Assembly (NCBI GenBank): GCA_902363555.1
Contig: CABJAM010000002.1
Span: 620,001 to 684,000, forward strand
Reading direction: 5' to 3'
DNA: 64,000 nt
DNA from: Lachnospiraceae bacterium
GTDB taxonomy: Bacteria; Bacillota; Clostridia; Lachnospirales; Lachnospiraceae
Made by a program: the position numbers and the translations under genes. Shown here piece after piece: positions 49,177 to 57,436 of this stretch (its first letter is position 1; the number at the start of each line of letters is the position of its first letter). Below the pieces are notes generated by a model, which saw only the letters and a list, made by a program, of their open reading frames with translations, was not told the origin of the DNA and ran no database searches.

Positions 49177-50808
49177 TCAGTTGTTCTTCATCCAAGTATC
49201 CAGTTGTTCCTGATAAGCGCTTACCAGTTCATCGATGCCCGCGGCTGTTAATTCATCAAGGAATTTCTTATAGTAAGTATCAAAATCCTCGCTGCTTGAT
49301 CCGGAAAGAAGCGTTCTTTTATATTTCTCGAATACATTTGAACAGGCCGTCAGTGTCGCTTCCATACCAGTATTATCCAAGTTAAAGCCCAGATATGGCG
49401 AAACCTCAGCAGTATCATTGACCGCCTGCTGGATTTGACGGACATCAGGATCGCTGCCGATCCACGGAGTCACATTCAGACGATTACCATATAAAAACTC
49501 AGCAATATGATATGGAACGTTATCGGCAGTCACGCCTTCCGGAAATTCTGCCAAACCATCCTCATTGACAACATAATCTCTGCCTTCAATACCCCAGGAC
49601 AGTAAATTGCCCAGTCCACTTTCTTTTGTATAGAGCAAATTCAAAAATTTCATGGCAGCCTCCGGTTCCAAAGCTGTCACAGGCACACAGAATCCAAACT
49701 TTGTCAGACTTCCCGTAGTGATCATCGGAGCACTTTCGTCAACAGGATTTAAGACAATCATATCATAGCCCGTTGTTGCCGCTGTCGCCTGCTCACCGCC
49801 CACCTCTGTGGTCGTAATCAAGCCGCAGCCTACACCATTTTTCAACAGCGTGGCGCCAAAATCCTTTGATAAAGCCGCATCTTTATATACAATCCCTTCC
49901 TGATACCAATCATAAGTTCTTTTTAAAACTTCCCGAACATCGTCATTAAAGTACAGGCACTCTACTTTACCGGATTTTTTATTGGCCATAAACATATTGG
50001 AGGAATCACCTAAGTTATCGTAGACATAGCCATCCGAAAAATTCTCCCCTGCAAGCAGAACAGGTGTTGGCATTAATACACTGCCATTCAAATCAACATT
50101 GACAAGCCCCTGCCCGGATTGATCTGAAATGGCCTTTAATGCCTCTTTAATTTCTGTCCAGGTTGAAGCATTTTCAATTTTCTCCGTTACGCCGGCGGCA
50201 TCCGCCAGATCCCTGCGAACCATCAACATCCCTTTAAAAGTCAGAGGCCCATAATTTCCTACGCCATATATCCTGCCATCTCTTGATGTTGCTTTAAACA
50301 GTTCATCTCCCAAGGTGGCTTTAATTTCCGGACCGTATTCATTTAAAATATCCGTAATGTCCATAATCTGCCGCTGAGCCATAAGCGTATTATAGGTTGT
50401 ACTTGGATTGGGTGTATACATCATTAAATCCATTTTTTCATTTCCCGTAATCATCATAGGAACCTGTGTTTCGTATTTTGCCGAATCAATCCACATAAGG
50501 TCAACGGCCACGTTAATTTCCCGCTGAGTAATCTCATTGACCGCCGCCTCAACGGCCTCAGACGCTGCCTCATCTACGGTTCCAAGTGTTCTGAGGATTA
50601 CTGTAATCTCTGACATCTCCCCATCTGATGTCTCCACAGCAGCCTCTTTTGTTCCTTCCGTGCTCTCCGGATTTTGGTTATCCGAAACACTGCTCTCCAA
50701 CTGTGTTGTTTTAACGGCATCCCCCTCCGGATTTCCACTGCAGCCGGCCAGTACACTGGTCATCACTACGCCCGTCAATACCATTGATAGTACTTTTTTT
50801 AACTTCAT
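49177..50808 (-). CDS. Extracellular solute-binding lipoprotein, family 1 (cluster A)
   Basis: A 543-residue lipoprotein: signal peptide and lipobox (SVLAGCSGN), acidic linker to about residue 55, then a type-1 binding fold with ITVILRTLGTVDEAASEAVEAAV, MTSLAP-like sugar-site segments and the family motif LEPEAAMKFLNLLYTKES. It is a paralogue of the cluster B protein at 57437 and more distant from 4973. GGAGG lies 8 bases before the ATG at 50808. It feeds the LplB/LplC permeases that follow. Position with an aromatic-type amidohydrolase suggests a glycoside or aryl-sugar ligand (inference). Confidence 0.92.
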   Translation of the reverse strand: MKLKKVLSMVLTGVVMTSVLAGCSGNPEGDAVKTTQLESSVSDNQNPESTEGTKEAAVETSDGEMSEITVILRTLGTVDEAASEAVEAAVNEITQREINVAVDLMWIDSAKYETQVPMMITGNEKMDLMMYTPNPSTTYNTLMAQRQIMDITDILNEYGPEIKATLGDELFKATSRDGRIYGVGNYGPLTFKGMLMVRRDLADAAGVTEKIENASTWTEIKEALKAISDQSGQGLVNVDLNGSVLMPTPVLLAGENFSDGYVYDNLGDSSNMFMANKKSGKVECLYFNDDVREVLKRTYDWYQEGIVYKDAALSKDFGATLLKNGVGCGLITTTEVGGEQATAATTGYDMIVLNPVDESAPMITTGSLTKFGFCVPVTALEPEAAMKFLNLLYTKESGLGNLLSWGIEGRDYVVNEDGLAEFPEGVTADNVPYHIAEFLYGNRLNVTPWIGSDPDVRQIQQAVNDTAEVSPYLGFNLDNTGMEATLTACSNVFEKYKRTLLSGSSSEDFDTYYKKFLDELTAAGIDELVSAYQEQLDTWMKNN

Positions 50809-50889
50809 AAGTGTAACCTCCTCCATAAAATGGTTGACCTGTTCGCACCTCAGCGCGACACCCCTTGACTACGTTTACATTTTTATATG

Positions 50890-51882
50890 CTAAAGCTTAA
50901 ATAAACGCTCTGCATTCTTATAGCAGACAGCTTCCAGTTCATCTTTGTTTAACTGACACTGCTCCAATTGATCAACGGCCAATTCCGTGGGAAAATGAGG
51001 ATAATCTGTTCCGAATAATATTTTATCCGGGCCCAATGCCTTTATGGCACAAGCCATCGTCTCCGGGCTATAGCCTCCACTGGTTGAGATATACAGATTT
51101 TTTTTCAGATAATAGGAAGGAAGCTTTGATAATTTTCCCTGCTCCCATAACCTGCGGCATTCATAGCCTTCATCGATGCGCTTCAGACAATATGGAATCG
51201 TTTCACCCATATGACCTATAATTACCTTAAGATTTGGAAAACGTTCAAAAACCCCGTTAAAAACCATTCTCAGTACAAGTGTTCCTGTTACAAATCCCCA
51301 ATGCCACGTATTGCACAAAAGTTCTTCACAGCCAGCAAAGGCCCTGATTTGATCCGGTTCCGGATTTCTCGGGTGAATATATACGGGTATATCCAAATCT
51401 ACCATCTTTTCCCAAAGCACATCATAGCAGCGGTCATCATAGTACGGATAATCCCCAAGGCCGGTCTGTCCATGGATAAAGGCCCCCACAAATTTTTTTT
51501 GATTCACACAGCGTTCCAGCTCCTGCGCTGCCAGTTGAGGATTCTGTGTCGGTAAAAGAGCAAACCCCCGAAATCGGTCCGGCGCCTGACTTACAAAAAC
51601 TTCTGTCAGATCATTGATCCTGGCTGCCATGTCAACAGCTCGGCTGCTATCTTGTAAATATTGAACCGCCGGGGTATTTGGAGAAAGAATCTGCATAGAA
51701 ATATCATATTTATCCATCGTTGATAATCGATGCTCCGTTACTGGCATATCCAATATATCTTTTAAGTATTTTTGTCGCTTCAAATCAGCAGCTACCGGAA
51801 ATGTACTTATATCCCTCACTTCCTCATCGAACTTCCTAAATACTTCATTTTCAAAATGTTCTTCCACCCCAATTTTTTTCAT
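50890..51882 (-). CDS. Amidohydrolase-2 family protein, gamma-resorcylate decarboxylase-like (cluster A)
   Basis: A 330-residue metal-dependent TIM-barrel enzyme of PF04909. It starts KKIGVEEHFE (E-x-H metal motif as in gamma-resorcylate and 5-carboxyvanillate decarboxylases), then HGQTGLGDY, VYIHPRNPEPDQ (metal His), VIIGHMGETIPY (His) and FGTDYPHFPTE (metal Asp). Non-oxidative decarboxylation or C-C hydrolysis of a hydroxylated aromatic acid is the likely chemistry; hydrolytic amidase activity is less likely. It lies between the ROK regulator and the binding protein gene in one operon. A 75-80 percent similar paralogue is at 59136. Confidence 0.88.
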   Translation of the reverse strand: MKKIGVEEHFENEVFRKFDEEVRDISTFPVAADLKRQKYLKDILDMPVTEHRLSTMDKYDISMQILSPNTPAVQYLQDSSRAVDMAARINDLTEVFVSQAPDRFRGFALLPTQNPQLAAQELERCVNQKKFVGAFIHGQTGLGDYPYYDDRCYDVLWEKMVDLDIPVYIHPRNPEPDQIRAFAGCEELLCNTWHWGFVTGTLVLRMVFNGVFERFPNLKVIIGHMGETIPYCLKRIDEGYECRRLWEQGKLSKLPSYYLKKNLYISTSGGYSPETMACAIKALGPDKILFGTDYPHFPTELAVDQLEQCQLNKDELEAVCYKNAERLFKL

Positions 51883-51899
51883 TCTTTTCTTCTCCTTTG

Positions 51900-53051
51900 T
51901 TATGGTGCACTATTTTTAAGGATTTCTGGCAGTTTTTTTTGCAGACTAAGATACCTCGTTTCCAACGCCGCGCCATAGGCGTCATCATACTCCCCGTAAA
52001 CACTGCAGTGTATTTTAATATGCAGCTCATCTCCTGATGACAAAATACGAATATAGTCATTTAGCTTCTGCGTATATGGCTTAATATATTTTGCCATTTC
52101 TCCGCCGATGACAATATCAACTTTAAAAATGGCATATATGTTATATACCGCAATTGATAAATGATGCAGATAGGAATCCCACATTTTAATAAATTCAAGG
52201 TTCCCATTATCAATTTCATCAAAAAACTGTTCATAACTGCTCATCGAATAGTTTTCCTTGAGCCATTCAATTATTGTACTGGCGGAGCACAGTTCTAAAA
52301 AGCTGCCCGATGTTGCATACGTAATATCTTTTATGTCTGGCTCAATAATCATTGTGCCGATATCCAGACTGGAAACCTTGAGATTTTGTATGCTATTGTC
52401 ATAAATTAAGATTCCACTTACGCGCCTGCTTAACAGGATAAAAAAGTTATCTTCAGCATGGGTATTTGCAAAAACCTGTGCCATTGCGGCCAATCTGCAT
52501 GAATCTCCAATAGATACCTGTTCTCCAAGGATTCTATAAATACAATCAAATGAAACTTTAGGAGTTCCCAGAGAATGTGTATTGGAAACGATTTTATGTT
52601 GATTGTCTACAAATCCGGGTAAAGCAATCCCAACGCCACATGGCTCAGGTACCTTCTCCTGCATTTTTTTAATCAGACAGTCAATTTTGCACCAAAATTC
52701 ATCATTTTCTTCAAATTGAATAAAGTGTTTTTCTTTTTCATAGATGTGTCCTTCAAAATCAATCAGTAATAGATATACGGTATGCCTTGCTATACTCACA
52801 CCAATCGAATACTGACATTTTGGATTTAATGACAGCCGAACCGGTCTTCTTCCACCGGAAGATTCCCCCGTTCCTGTTGTCATCACGATATCACTGTTCT
52901 TTAATATATTCATTATATTTGAGATTGTCGGAACGCTCAGCCCCCTTTTACGAGCAATCTCTGTGTTCGTGATTCCCGGGTTACATTCAATTTCTTTAAT
53001 AATATAGGACGCATTTTGTAAACGAATTTCCATAGTATTAGCAACTCTCAT
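51900..53051 (-). CDS. ROK-family transcriptional regulator (NagC/XylR type)
   Basis: A 383-residue regulator: winged helix at about 15-65 (NPGITNTEIARKRGLSVPTISNIMNIL; SSGGRRPVRLSLNPK) and a ROK domain (about 80-375) with PVGIALPGFVDNQ-type sequence. The ROK zinc motif CxCGxxGC is not visible, so sugar kinase activity is unlikely and ligand sensing is expected. It is the first gene of cluster A and probably represses it; the gap 53052-53270 upstream is AT-rich and should hold the operator, though I see no clear palindrome. Confidence 0.92.
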   Translation of the reverse strand: MRVANTMEIRLQNASYIIKEIECNPGITNTEIARKRGLSVPTISNIMNILKNSDIVMTTGTGESSGGRRPVRLSLNPKCQYSIGVSIARHTVYLLLIDFEGHIYEKEKHFIQFEENDEFWCKIDCLIKKMQEKVPEPCGVGIALPGFVDNQHKIVSNTHSLGTPKVSFDCIYRILGEQVSIGDSCRLAAMAQVFANTHAEDNFFILLSRRVSGILIYDNSIQNLKVSSLDIGTMIIEPDIKDITYATSGSFLELCSASTIIEWLKENYSMSSYEQFFDEIDNGNLEFIKMWDSYLHHLSIAVYNIYAIFKVDIVIGGEMAKYIKPYTQKLNDYIRILSSGDELHIKIHCSVYGEYDDAYGAALETRYLSLQKKLPEILKNSAP

Positions 53052-53270
53052 AATGAACCTACCATCTTTCTTTAATAGTTTTATAATGTCGGCTAAATAC
53101 TATTCTAACACAACCCTATATTATTTGCCATAATCTTCCAGAACCGATCAAGCGATTCATTACCTCCTCTCCCCCGCAGCATAATCAATTTCAATATAAT
53201 AAGAATACTGCACGCTTCACATTTTGTCAATACTAAAATAAACACTTTATTTAAATATTGCAATAAGTGT

Positions 53271-53398
53271 GTAACAGTTCAGACAGGTCTGCGCATTTAC
53301 TGCGCAGACCGTACGAAAACGTAAATTTTGCGGGGGCCCATCGCGAAGCGATTTTAAATGGCCATATGCGTAACAGTTCGGCCCGTCTGAACTGTTAC
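53271..53398. mobile_element. 128-base MITE-like element with 14-base terminal inverted repeats
   Basis: Begins GTAACAGTTCAGAC and ends GTCTGAACTGTTAC, perfect inverted termini. Inside, GGTCTGCGCA (53286-53295) pairs with TGCGCAGACC (53301-53310), and TCGCGAAGCGA forms a second small hairpin. The last 29 bases (53370-53398) are the same short palindrome found alone at 18099, 20049, 40039 and 62610. It encodes no protein. It sits between the two paralogous clusters; the rest of 53052-53528 shows no gene. Confidence 0.8.
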
Positions 53399-53528
53399 AT
53401 AAGTATTTGTTAATCAACTTCGTATTCAAGAATATCACATTAAACAAAAAGAGGATTTCCCTACAATGGCTGCACGCATCCATTCTAAGGAAATCCTCTT
53501 ATTTAACCTTTATATAAGTTTCTGCTAT

Positions 53529-54434
53529 TTATTCTTTCACGCCCCCAAGCGCGATCCCCGCCACAAACGCTTTCTGGAAAAACGGATACAGCACCATCAC
53601 CGGCAGCACGCCCACCACGGCCATCGCCATACGTATGGAGCTGCCGGGCATTTTGGCCAAAGCCTCACCGACACCGGCATTTCCGGCAAGGCTGGACAGG
53701 TTATTAATATTATCAATGATACTTTTCAAAAACTGCTGTAACGAATACAAATGAGTATCATTCACATAATACAGTCCGTTGGTCCAGTCGTTCCAGTAGC
53801 CGAGGCCCACCATCAGCCCGATAGTCGCCAGGATCGGCAGCGACAGGGGCAGTACGATATGGAAATAAATATACACCTCTCCCGCCCCGTCGATCTTGGC
53901 GGCCTCCACCAGCGCCGGATGGATATTCGCGGTGAAATTATTTTTGTATAAAAGGATGTAAAAACCATTAAACAGCAGCGTCGGAAAGATCAGTCCAAAC
54001 AGTGTGTTTTTCACATGGAACACCGTGGTCCACATCAGATAGCTGGGTACAATGCCGCCGTTAAAGAGCATCGTAAAAAATACCATGAAGCTTAAAACCT
54101 TCGCTCTTTTATAATCCTTCCTGGACAACGTCCATGCCAGCATCGGCCCGATCAAAAGGCTCAGTCCGGTACCGATGATCGTGACCACAAAGGTGATGCC
54201 GTAAGCCCGGAAGATCTTCACGCCATTGGAGCTGAACAAATACTGGTAGGCATAGGCCGAAAATTTCCGGGGGATGAAGCTGTACCCCTGGGTCAGCAGT
54301 GTGGATTCTTCCGTGAAGGAGGAGGACACTAATAAAATAAACGGCAGGATGGCCAACGCCGCAAATACGGATAATACAACGATGATGATGACCTGATATC
54401 TTTTATCACCGGCACTTTTTACACTTGAATCCAT
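53529..54434 (-). CDS. Carbohydrate ABC transporter permease, LplC/YtcP type (cluster B)
   Basis: A 301-residue permease identical to the cluster A copy at 300 positions. DNA identity is also very high and begins at the stop codon. It has the same six membrane segments and EAA loop. It works with the LplB-type permease upstream (15-base spacing, identical junction) and the binding protein at 57437. It is the last gene of a six-gene operon. Confidence 0.93.
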   Translation of the reverse strand: MDSSVKSAGDKRYQVIIIVVLSVFAALAILPFILLVSSSFTEESTLLTQGYSFIPRKFSAYAYQYLFSSNGVKIFRAYGITFVVTIIGTGLSLLIGPMLAWTLSRKDYKRAKVLSFMVFFTMLFNGGIVPSYLMWTTVFHVKNTLFGLIFPTLLFNGFYILLYKNNFTANIHPALVEAAKIDGAGEVYIYFHIVLPLSLPILATIGLMVGLGYWNDWTNGLYYVNDTHLYSLQQFLKSIIDNINNLSSLAGNAGVGEALAKMPGSSIRMAMAVVGVLPVMVLYPFFQKAFVAGIALGGVKE

Positions 54435-54449
54435 AGTCTCACCCCTCCT

Positions 54450-55826
54450 CTAAAATAAAGCATTTTCTTTATCCCGTTTACGGACCACAAGATTGACACA
54501 AAAGACCAGAGCAAAGCCCACAATGGCCTGATAGGTACTGCCTGCGGAAGCAATGGATACATTATTGAGCACCATCAGACTTCGGTAAACGTACGTATCC
54601 ACCGTATTGGTCACATCGTACAGCGCGCCGGAATCCATGGGCACCTGATAAAACAATCCAAAATCGGAGTAGAAGATCCGCCCCACCTGCAGCAGCATTA
54701 AAGTGATGATCGTGGACCTGAGCATGGGCAGCGTCACAAACCAGATCTGCTGCCATTTGGTGGCCCCGTCCACCTTGGCGGCCTCGTAAAGTCTCCGGTC
54801 GATGCCCACAATAGCCGAAAGGAATATGATCGAATTGTAACCGACCTGCTTCCATATGTAGACAAAGACAAGGATGAACGGCCAGAATTTAGGTTCCTGA
54901 TAAAAATTGATCGGATCTTTGAGCATACTGTTGATCATACCCGTCTCGTTCCCCAGAAGGGCAAAAACGATATATGCCACAATAACCATGGAGATCAACT
55001 GGGGCAGCAGAATACTTGTCTGAAAAAATTTCTGCAGCGCTTTGCTGAGCAGGTCCGACAAACAGATTCCCACAAGGACGCCCACGATGATCCCCAGCAG
55101 GATAAAGACGCCATTATACAGCAGGGTGTTGCGCGTTATAATGAACGCATCGCTCTCAAATATACTTCCCCGGTGCGCAAACAGCATCTTAAAGTTTTCC
55201 AGGCCCACCCACGGGCTGTCCCATATCCCAAGGCTGTAGTCCACCCGTTTAAAAGCGATGGTAATACCAAGCATTGGGAGATATCGGTCAATGATAAAGT
55301 ACATCATTCCCGGAAGGGCCATAAAGTCCAGAGTACATAAAACCTTCAGGGCCCACAGCTTGTACAGACTGACACATAAAATCACAAAAGCCAGAAGGAG
55401 CGCGATAACGCAGCCATAGCCCACACCTGCGCTTTTGGCCCGCTTAAAAATATTTCCCACATCCAGGGCATATTTTAAATTGCAGAAAAGATTTACCAGG
55501 GCGCCCAGGGCAATGAGCCGGAAGCTGATTTTTCCTTTGAACAGTGGAAAGCACAGGCTGCCCAAAAATATTGCCAGTAATCCGGCCAATGAAACGATAA
55601 AAAACATATCCGGCTGGATAACAATTTTTCCGCCTAACACCGTTTTCCCGGTAATAAAGTCAAACCCGTTCACGGTATAAACACCGCCGTTGTAGCCATA
55701 GCTGGCGAAAGGGTTTGCATACATGATGGCAATAACTGCTGTCAGAACGAGAAACTCCCAGCGGATTCTGTTGGAAGCCCCTAAAGGCACTGTCAGCTCC
55801 TTTTTCTTATATCTGTTAATCTTCAT
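54450..55826 (-). CDS. ABC transporter permease, LplB type with N-terminal membrane extension (cluster B)
   Basis: A 458-residue paralogue of 47761-49128 with the same N-terminal extension of about 160 residues (four to five membrane segments, YTVNGFDFITGKTVLGGKIV loop) ahead of the usual permease domain. From about residue 290 to the end it is nearly identical to the cluster A copy; the N-terminal part shows many substitutions. The switch in identity lies near 55005 here and 48310 in cluster A, consistent with gene conversion of the downstream part. Confidence 0.9.
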   Translation of the reverse strand: MKINRYKKKELTVPLGASNRIRWEFLVLTAVIAIMYANPFASYGYNGGVYTVNGFDFITGKTVLGGKIVIQPDMFFIVSLAGLLAIFLGSLCFPLFKGKISFRLIALGALVNLFCNLKYALDVGNIFKRAKSAGVGYGCVIALLLAFVILCVSLYKLWALKVLCTLDFMALPGMMYFIIDRYLPMLGITIAFKRVDYSLGIWDSPWVGLENFKMLFAHRGSIFESDAFIITRNTLLYNGVFILLGIIVGVLVGICLSDLLSKALQKFFQTSILLPQLISMVIVAYIVFALLGNETGMINSMLKDPINFYQEPKFWPFILVFVYIWKQVGYNSIIFLSAIVGIDRRLYEAAKVDGATKWQQIWFVTLPMLRSTIITLMLLQVGRIFYSDFGLFYQVPMDSGALYDVTNTVDTYVYRSLMVLNNVSIASAGSTYQAIVGFALVFCVNLVVRKRDKENALF

Positions 55827-55867
55827 ATTGTTCCCCCATCGTAAAGATTCAGGCAGACCTGGGAAGC

Positions 55868-56920
55868 TTACTCGCCGATCAGCCGTTTCAGCATTTCATG
55901 GTGACGGCGCACCTGCTCCACCTCATCGGGCAGGAAAGCGTAGCCCCGGTCCTGCTGATCTCTCTGGCCCTCATACTCAGAATTTATGTATCCCTCGTAA
56001 TGGCACTCCTTTAAATATCTCACAGGATTTTCATAATCAATGCAGACGTCCTCGTAGCAGCCCGGGTTTCCCGGGATTTCCGTCATATCGTAAAACTTTC
56101 CATGAATACTGAGAATATAAGGGATAATTGCTTTAATATCCTCCGGCTGGGCCACAGGTTCATGCAAAGCGATCCGCTCCATGGATGTCACCGTCATTTC
56201 GCCGTCCGGATATTTCTCACGAGCCAGCTCCACCAAGTCGTCGAAGCTGTAATTTTCACGGTTTTCGACGATAAAATCCACTTCCTCCGGATATTTTGCA
56301 TTTCTGCGCTCGTAATCAATGGTCACCTGAGATGCCCGTTTCTGGAAAATACCAAAGTCCGGCACAAGTCCAACGTACGGACTCCCTGTTTTCTCCCGCA
56401 AATCTATAATCTGCTCCACCAGCCTGAAATCCCGTACCGCGGACATACCGTACTTGTTCTTTTTCTGTGTCCGCTGCTTGATCGGTATAGGGAAATGGAT
56501 TTCCTTCCCGATTCTGACATTATACTTTTCCGCCGTATCCAATGCCATTTCAATCACATCAATGGGCACGCTGCTCAATGTCCGCACGTTTTCAAACCCC
56601 ATTTTTGCGGCAATAATAATATCATTTTTTAACCGCCACGCCGCTTCCTTATGATTCATCACATGGTCACGGAATTGATGGACGTCCAGAAAAACATCCG
56701 CGGTGACAGCCTTCATATCATACCTCGCCAGAGTGTTATTCCAGTCGAAAATAAATTCCTCGGATGGGAACGGATAGGAGGGAACGATGGAATCCATAAT
56801 GATCTCTATACCATCGGTGCCCAGTTGACCGCGCACATTTGCGACCATATCCTTCCACATCATTTTTTCAAAAAACTGCTCCTGCTGGTAGCTGTATAAA
56901 GAAACGCCTCTTTTAATCAT
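55868..56920 (-). CDS. TIM-barrel sugar isomerase/epimerase-type protein, candidate C-glycoside deglycosidase alpha subunit
   Basis: A 350-residue AP-endonuclease-2-type barrel. Candidate metal ligands in the usual order are Glu in GKEIHFP (about 140), Asp in LVPDFGIF (about 188), His in LSIHGKFYDM (about 272) and Glu in INSEYEGQRD (about 317). The gene overlaps the following DUF6379 gene on its 5' side by 8 bases; this pairing is the hallmark of bacterial C-glycoside deglycosidases (DgpB/DgpC, DfgB/DfgD and related alpha/beta complexes), which break a C-C bond between sugar and flavonoid after C3 oxidation. No sugar 3-dehydrogenase is encoded in the window. A plain epimerase remains possible. 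Confidence 0.82.
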   Translation of the reverse strand: MIKRGVSLYSYQQEQFFEKMMWKDMVANVRGQLGTDGIEIIMDSIVPSYPFPSEEFIFDWNNTLARYDMKAVTADVFLDVHQFRDHVMNHKEAAWRLKNDIIIAAKMGFENVRTLSSVPIDVIEMALDTAEKYNVRIGKEIHFPIPIKQRTQKKNKYGMSAVRDFRLVEQIIDLREKTGSPYVGLVPDFGIFQKRASQVTIDYERRNAKYPEEVDFIVENRENYSFDDLVELAREKYPDGEMTVTSMERIALHEPVAQPEDIKAIIPYILSIHGKFYDMTEIPGNPGCYEDVCIDYENPVRYLKECHYEGYINSEYEGQRDQQDRGYAFLPDEVEQVRRHHEMLKRLIGE

Positions 56921-57422
56921 CTGCCTTCCTCCTGTCCGTAACAGTTCCGACAGGCTGAACTGTTATTCTGTCCTTCAATTCCAGATCATATGCAAATATA
57001 AATGAAGATTTTCCACTTCCAGCGCCACTTCCCGGAACCGGCGGATTTTTTACCCATTCCTCATCCCACGGAGCATAACCATATTGCAGGAGGATCGATT
57101 GCTGAAGCCGGATCGTATGTTTTCCCGGCGCAAGCCCTCCGGGCTTTTTCACATGGACAATGGCCGCACTGGCATAATCCCAATGCTCCCAGACGCATTT
57201 TTTCAGTTCATCGAAGGTCCGCGGACCTTTTCCGTTCACCTCAAAGGTCTGAACATCCCTTCCATATTCAATTCCGTCACATTCGATATAATATCCGTTA
57301 TGTAAGGATAAAAAGCAGCCTCTGTAATCCGCGATCTTAACCGAAAACGAAAAGCCAACAGCCTCACCGTCCACGTAATCATTCATAAGACTATCCGGCC
57401 GTATCAAAAAATTGTCAAACAT
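56913..57422 (-). CDS. DUF6379 protein, candidate C-glycoside deglycosidase beta subunit
   Basis: A 169-residue beta-rich protein starting MFDNFLIRPDSLMNDYVDGEAVGFSFSV (split at 20: the N-terminal MFDNFLIRPDSL pattern is typical), with YYIECDGIEY, HWDYASAAIVHV and LQQSILLQYGY later; no signal peptide. It resembles the small subunit of C-glycoside deglycosidase complexes, which completes the active site of the TIM-barrel subunit. Its stop overlaps the TIM-barrel start by 8 bases, so equal, coupled synthesis is expected. The C-terminus continues TVQPVGTVTDRRKADD, possibly disordered. Confidence 0.8.
   Translation of the reverse strand: MFDNFLIRPDSLMNDYVDGEAVGFSFSVKIADYRGCFLSLHNGYYIECDGIEYGRDVQTFEVNGKGPRTFDELKKCVWEHWDYASAAIVHVKKPGGLAPGKHTIRLQQSILLQYGYAPWDEEWVKNPPVPGSGAGSGKSSFIFAYDLELKDRITVQPVGTVTDRRKADD
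56938..56966. repeat. Variant palindrome at the DUF6379 3' end
   Basis: GTAACAGTTC, CGACAGGCT, GAACTGTTAT. Unlike the other copies it lies inside a coding region, at the 3' end of the DUF6379 gene (codons for the last residues), just before the TIM-barrel start. Confidence 0.75.
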
Positions 57423-57436
57423 TTATCTGTTCCTTT

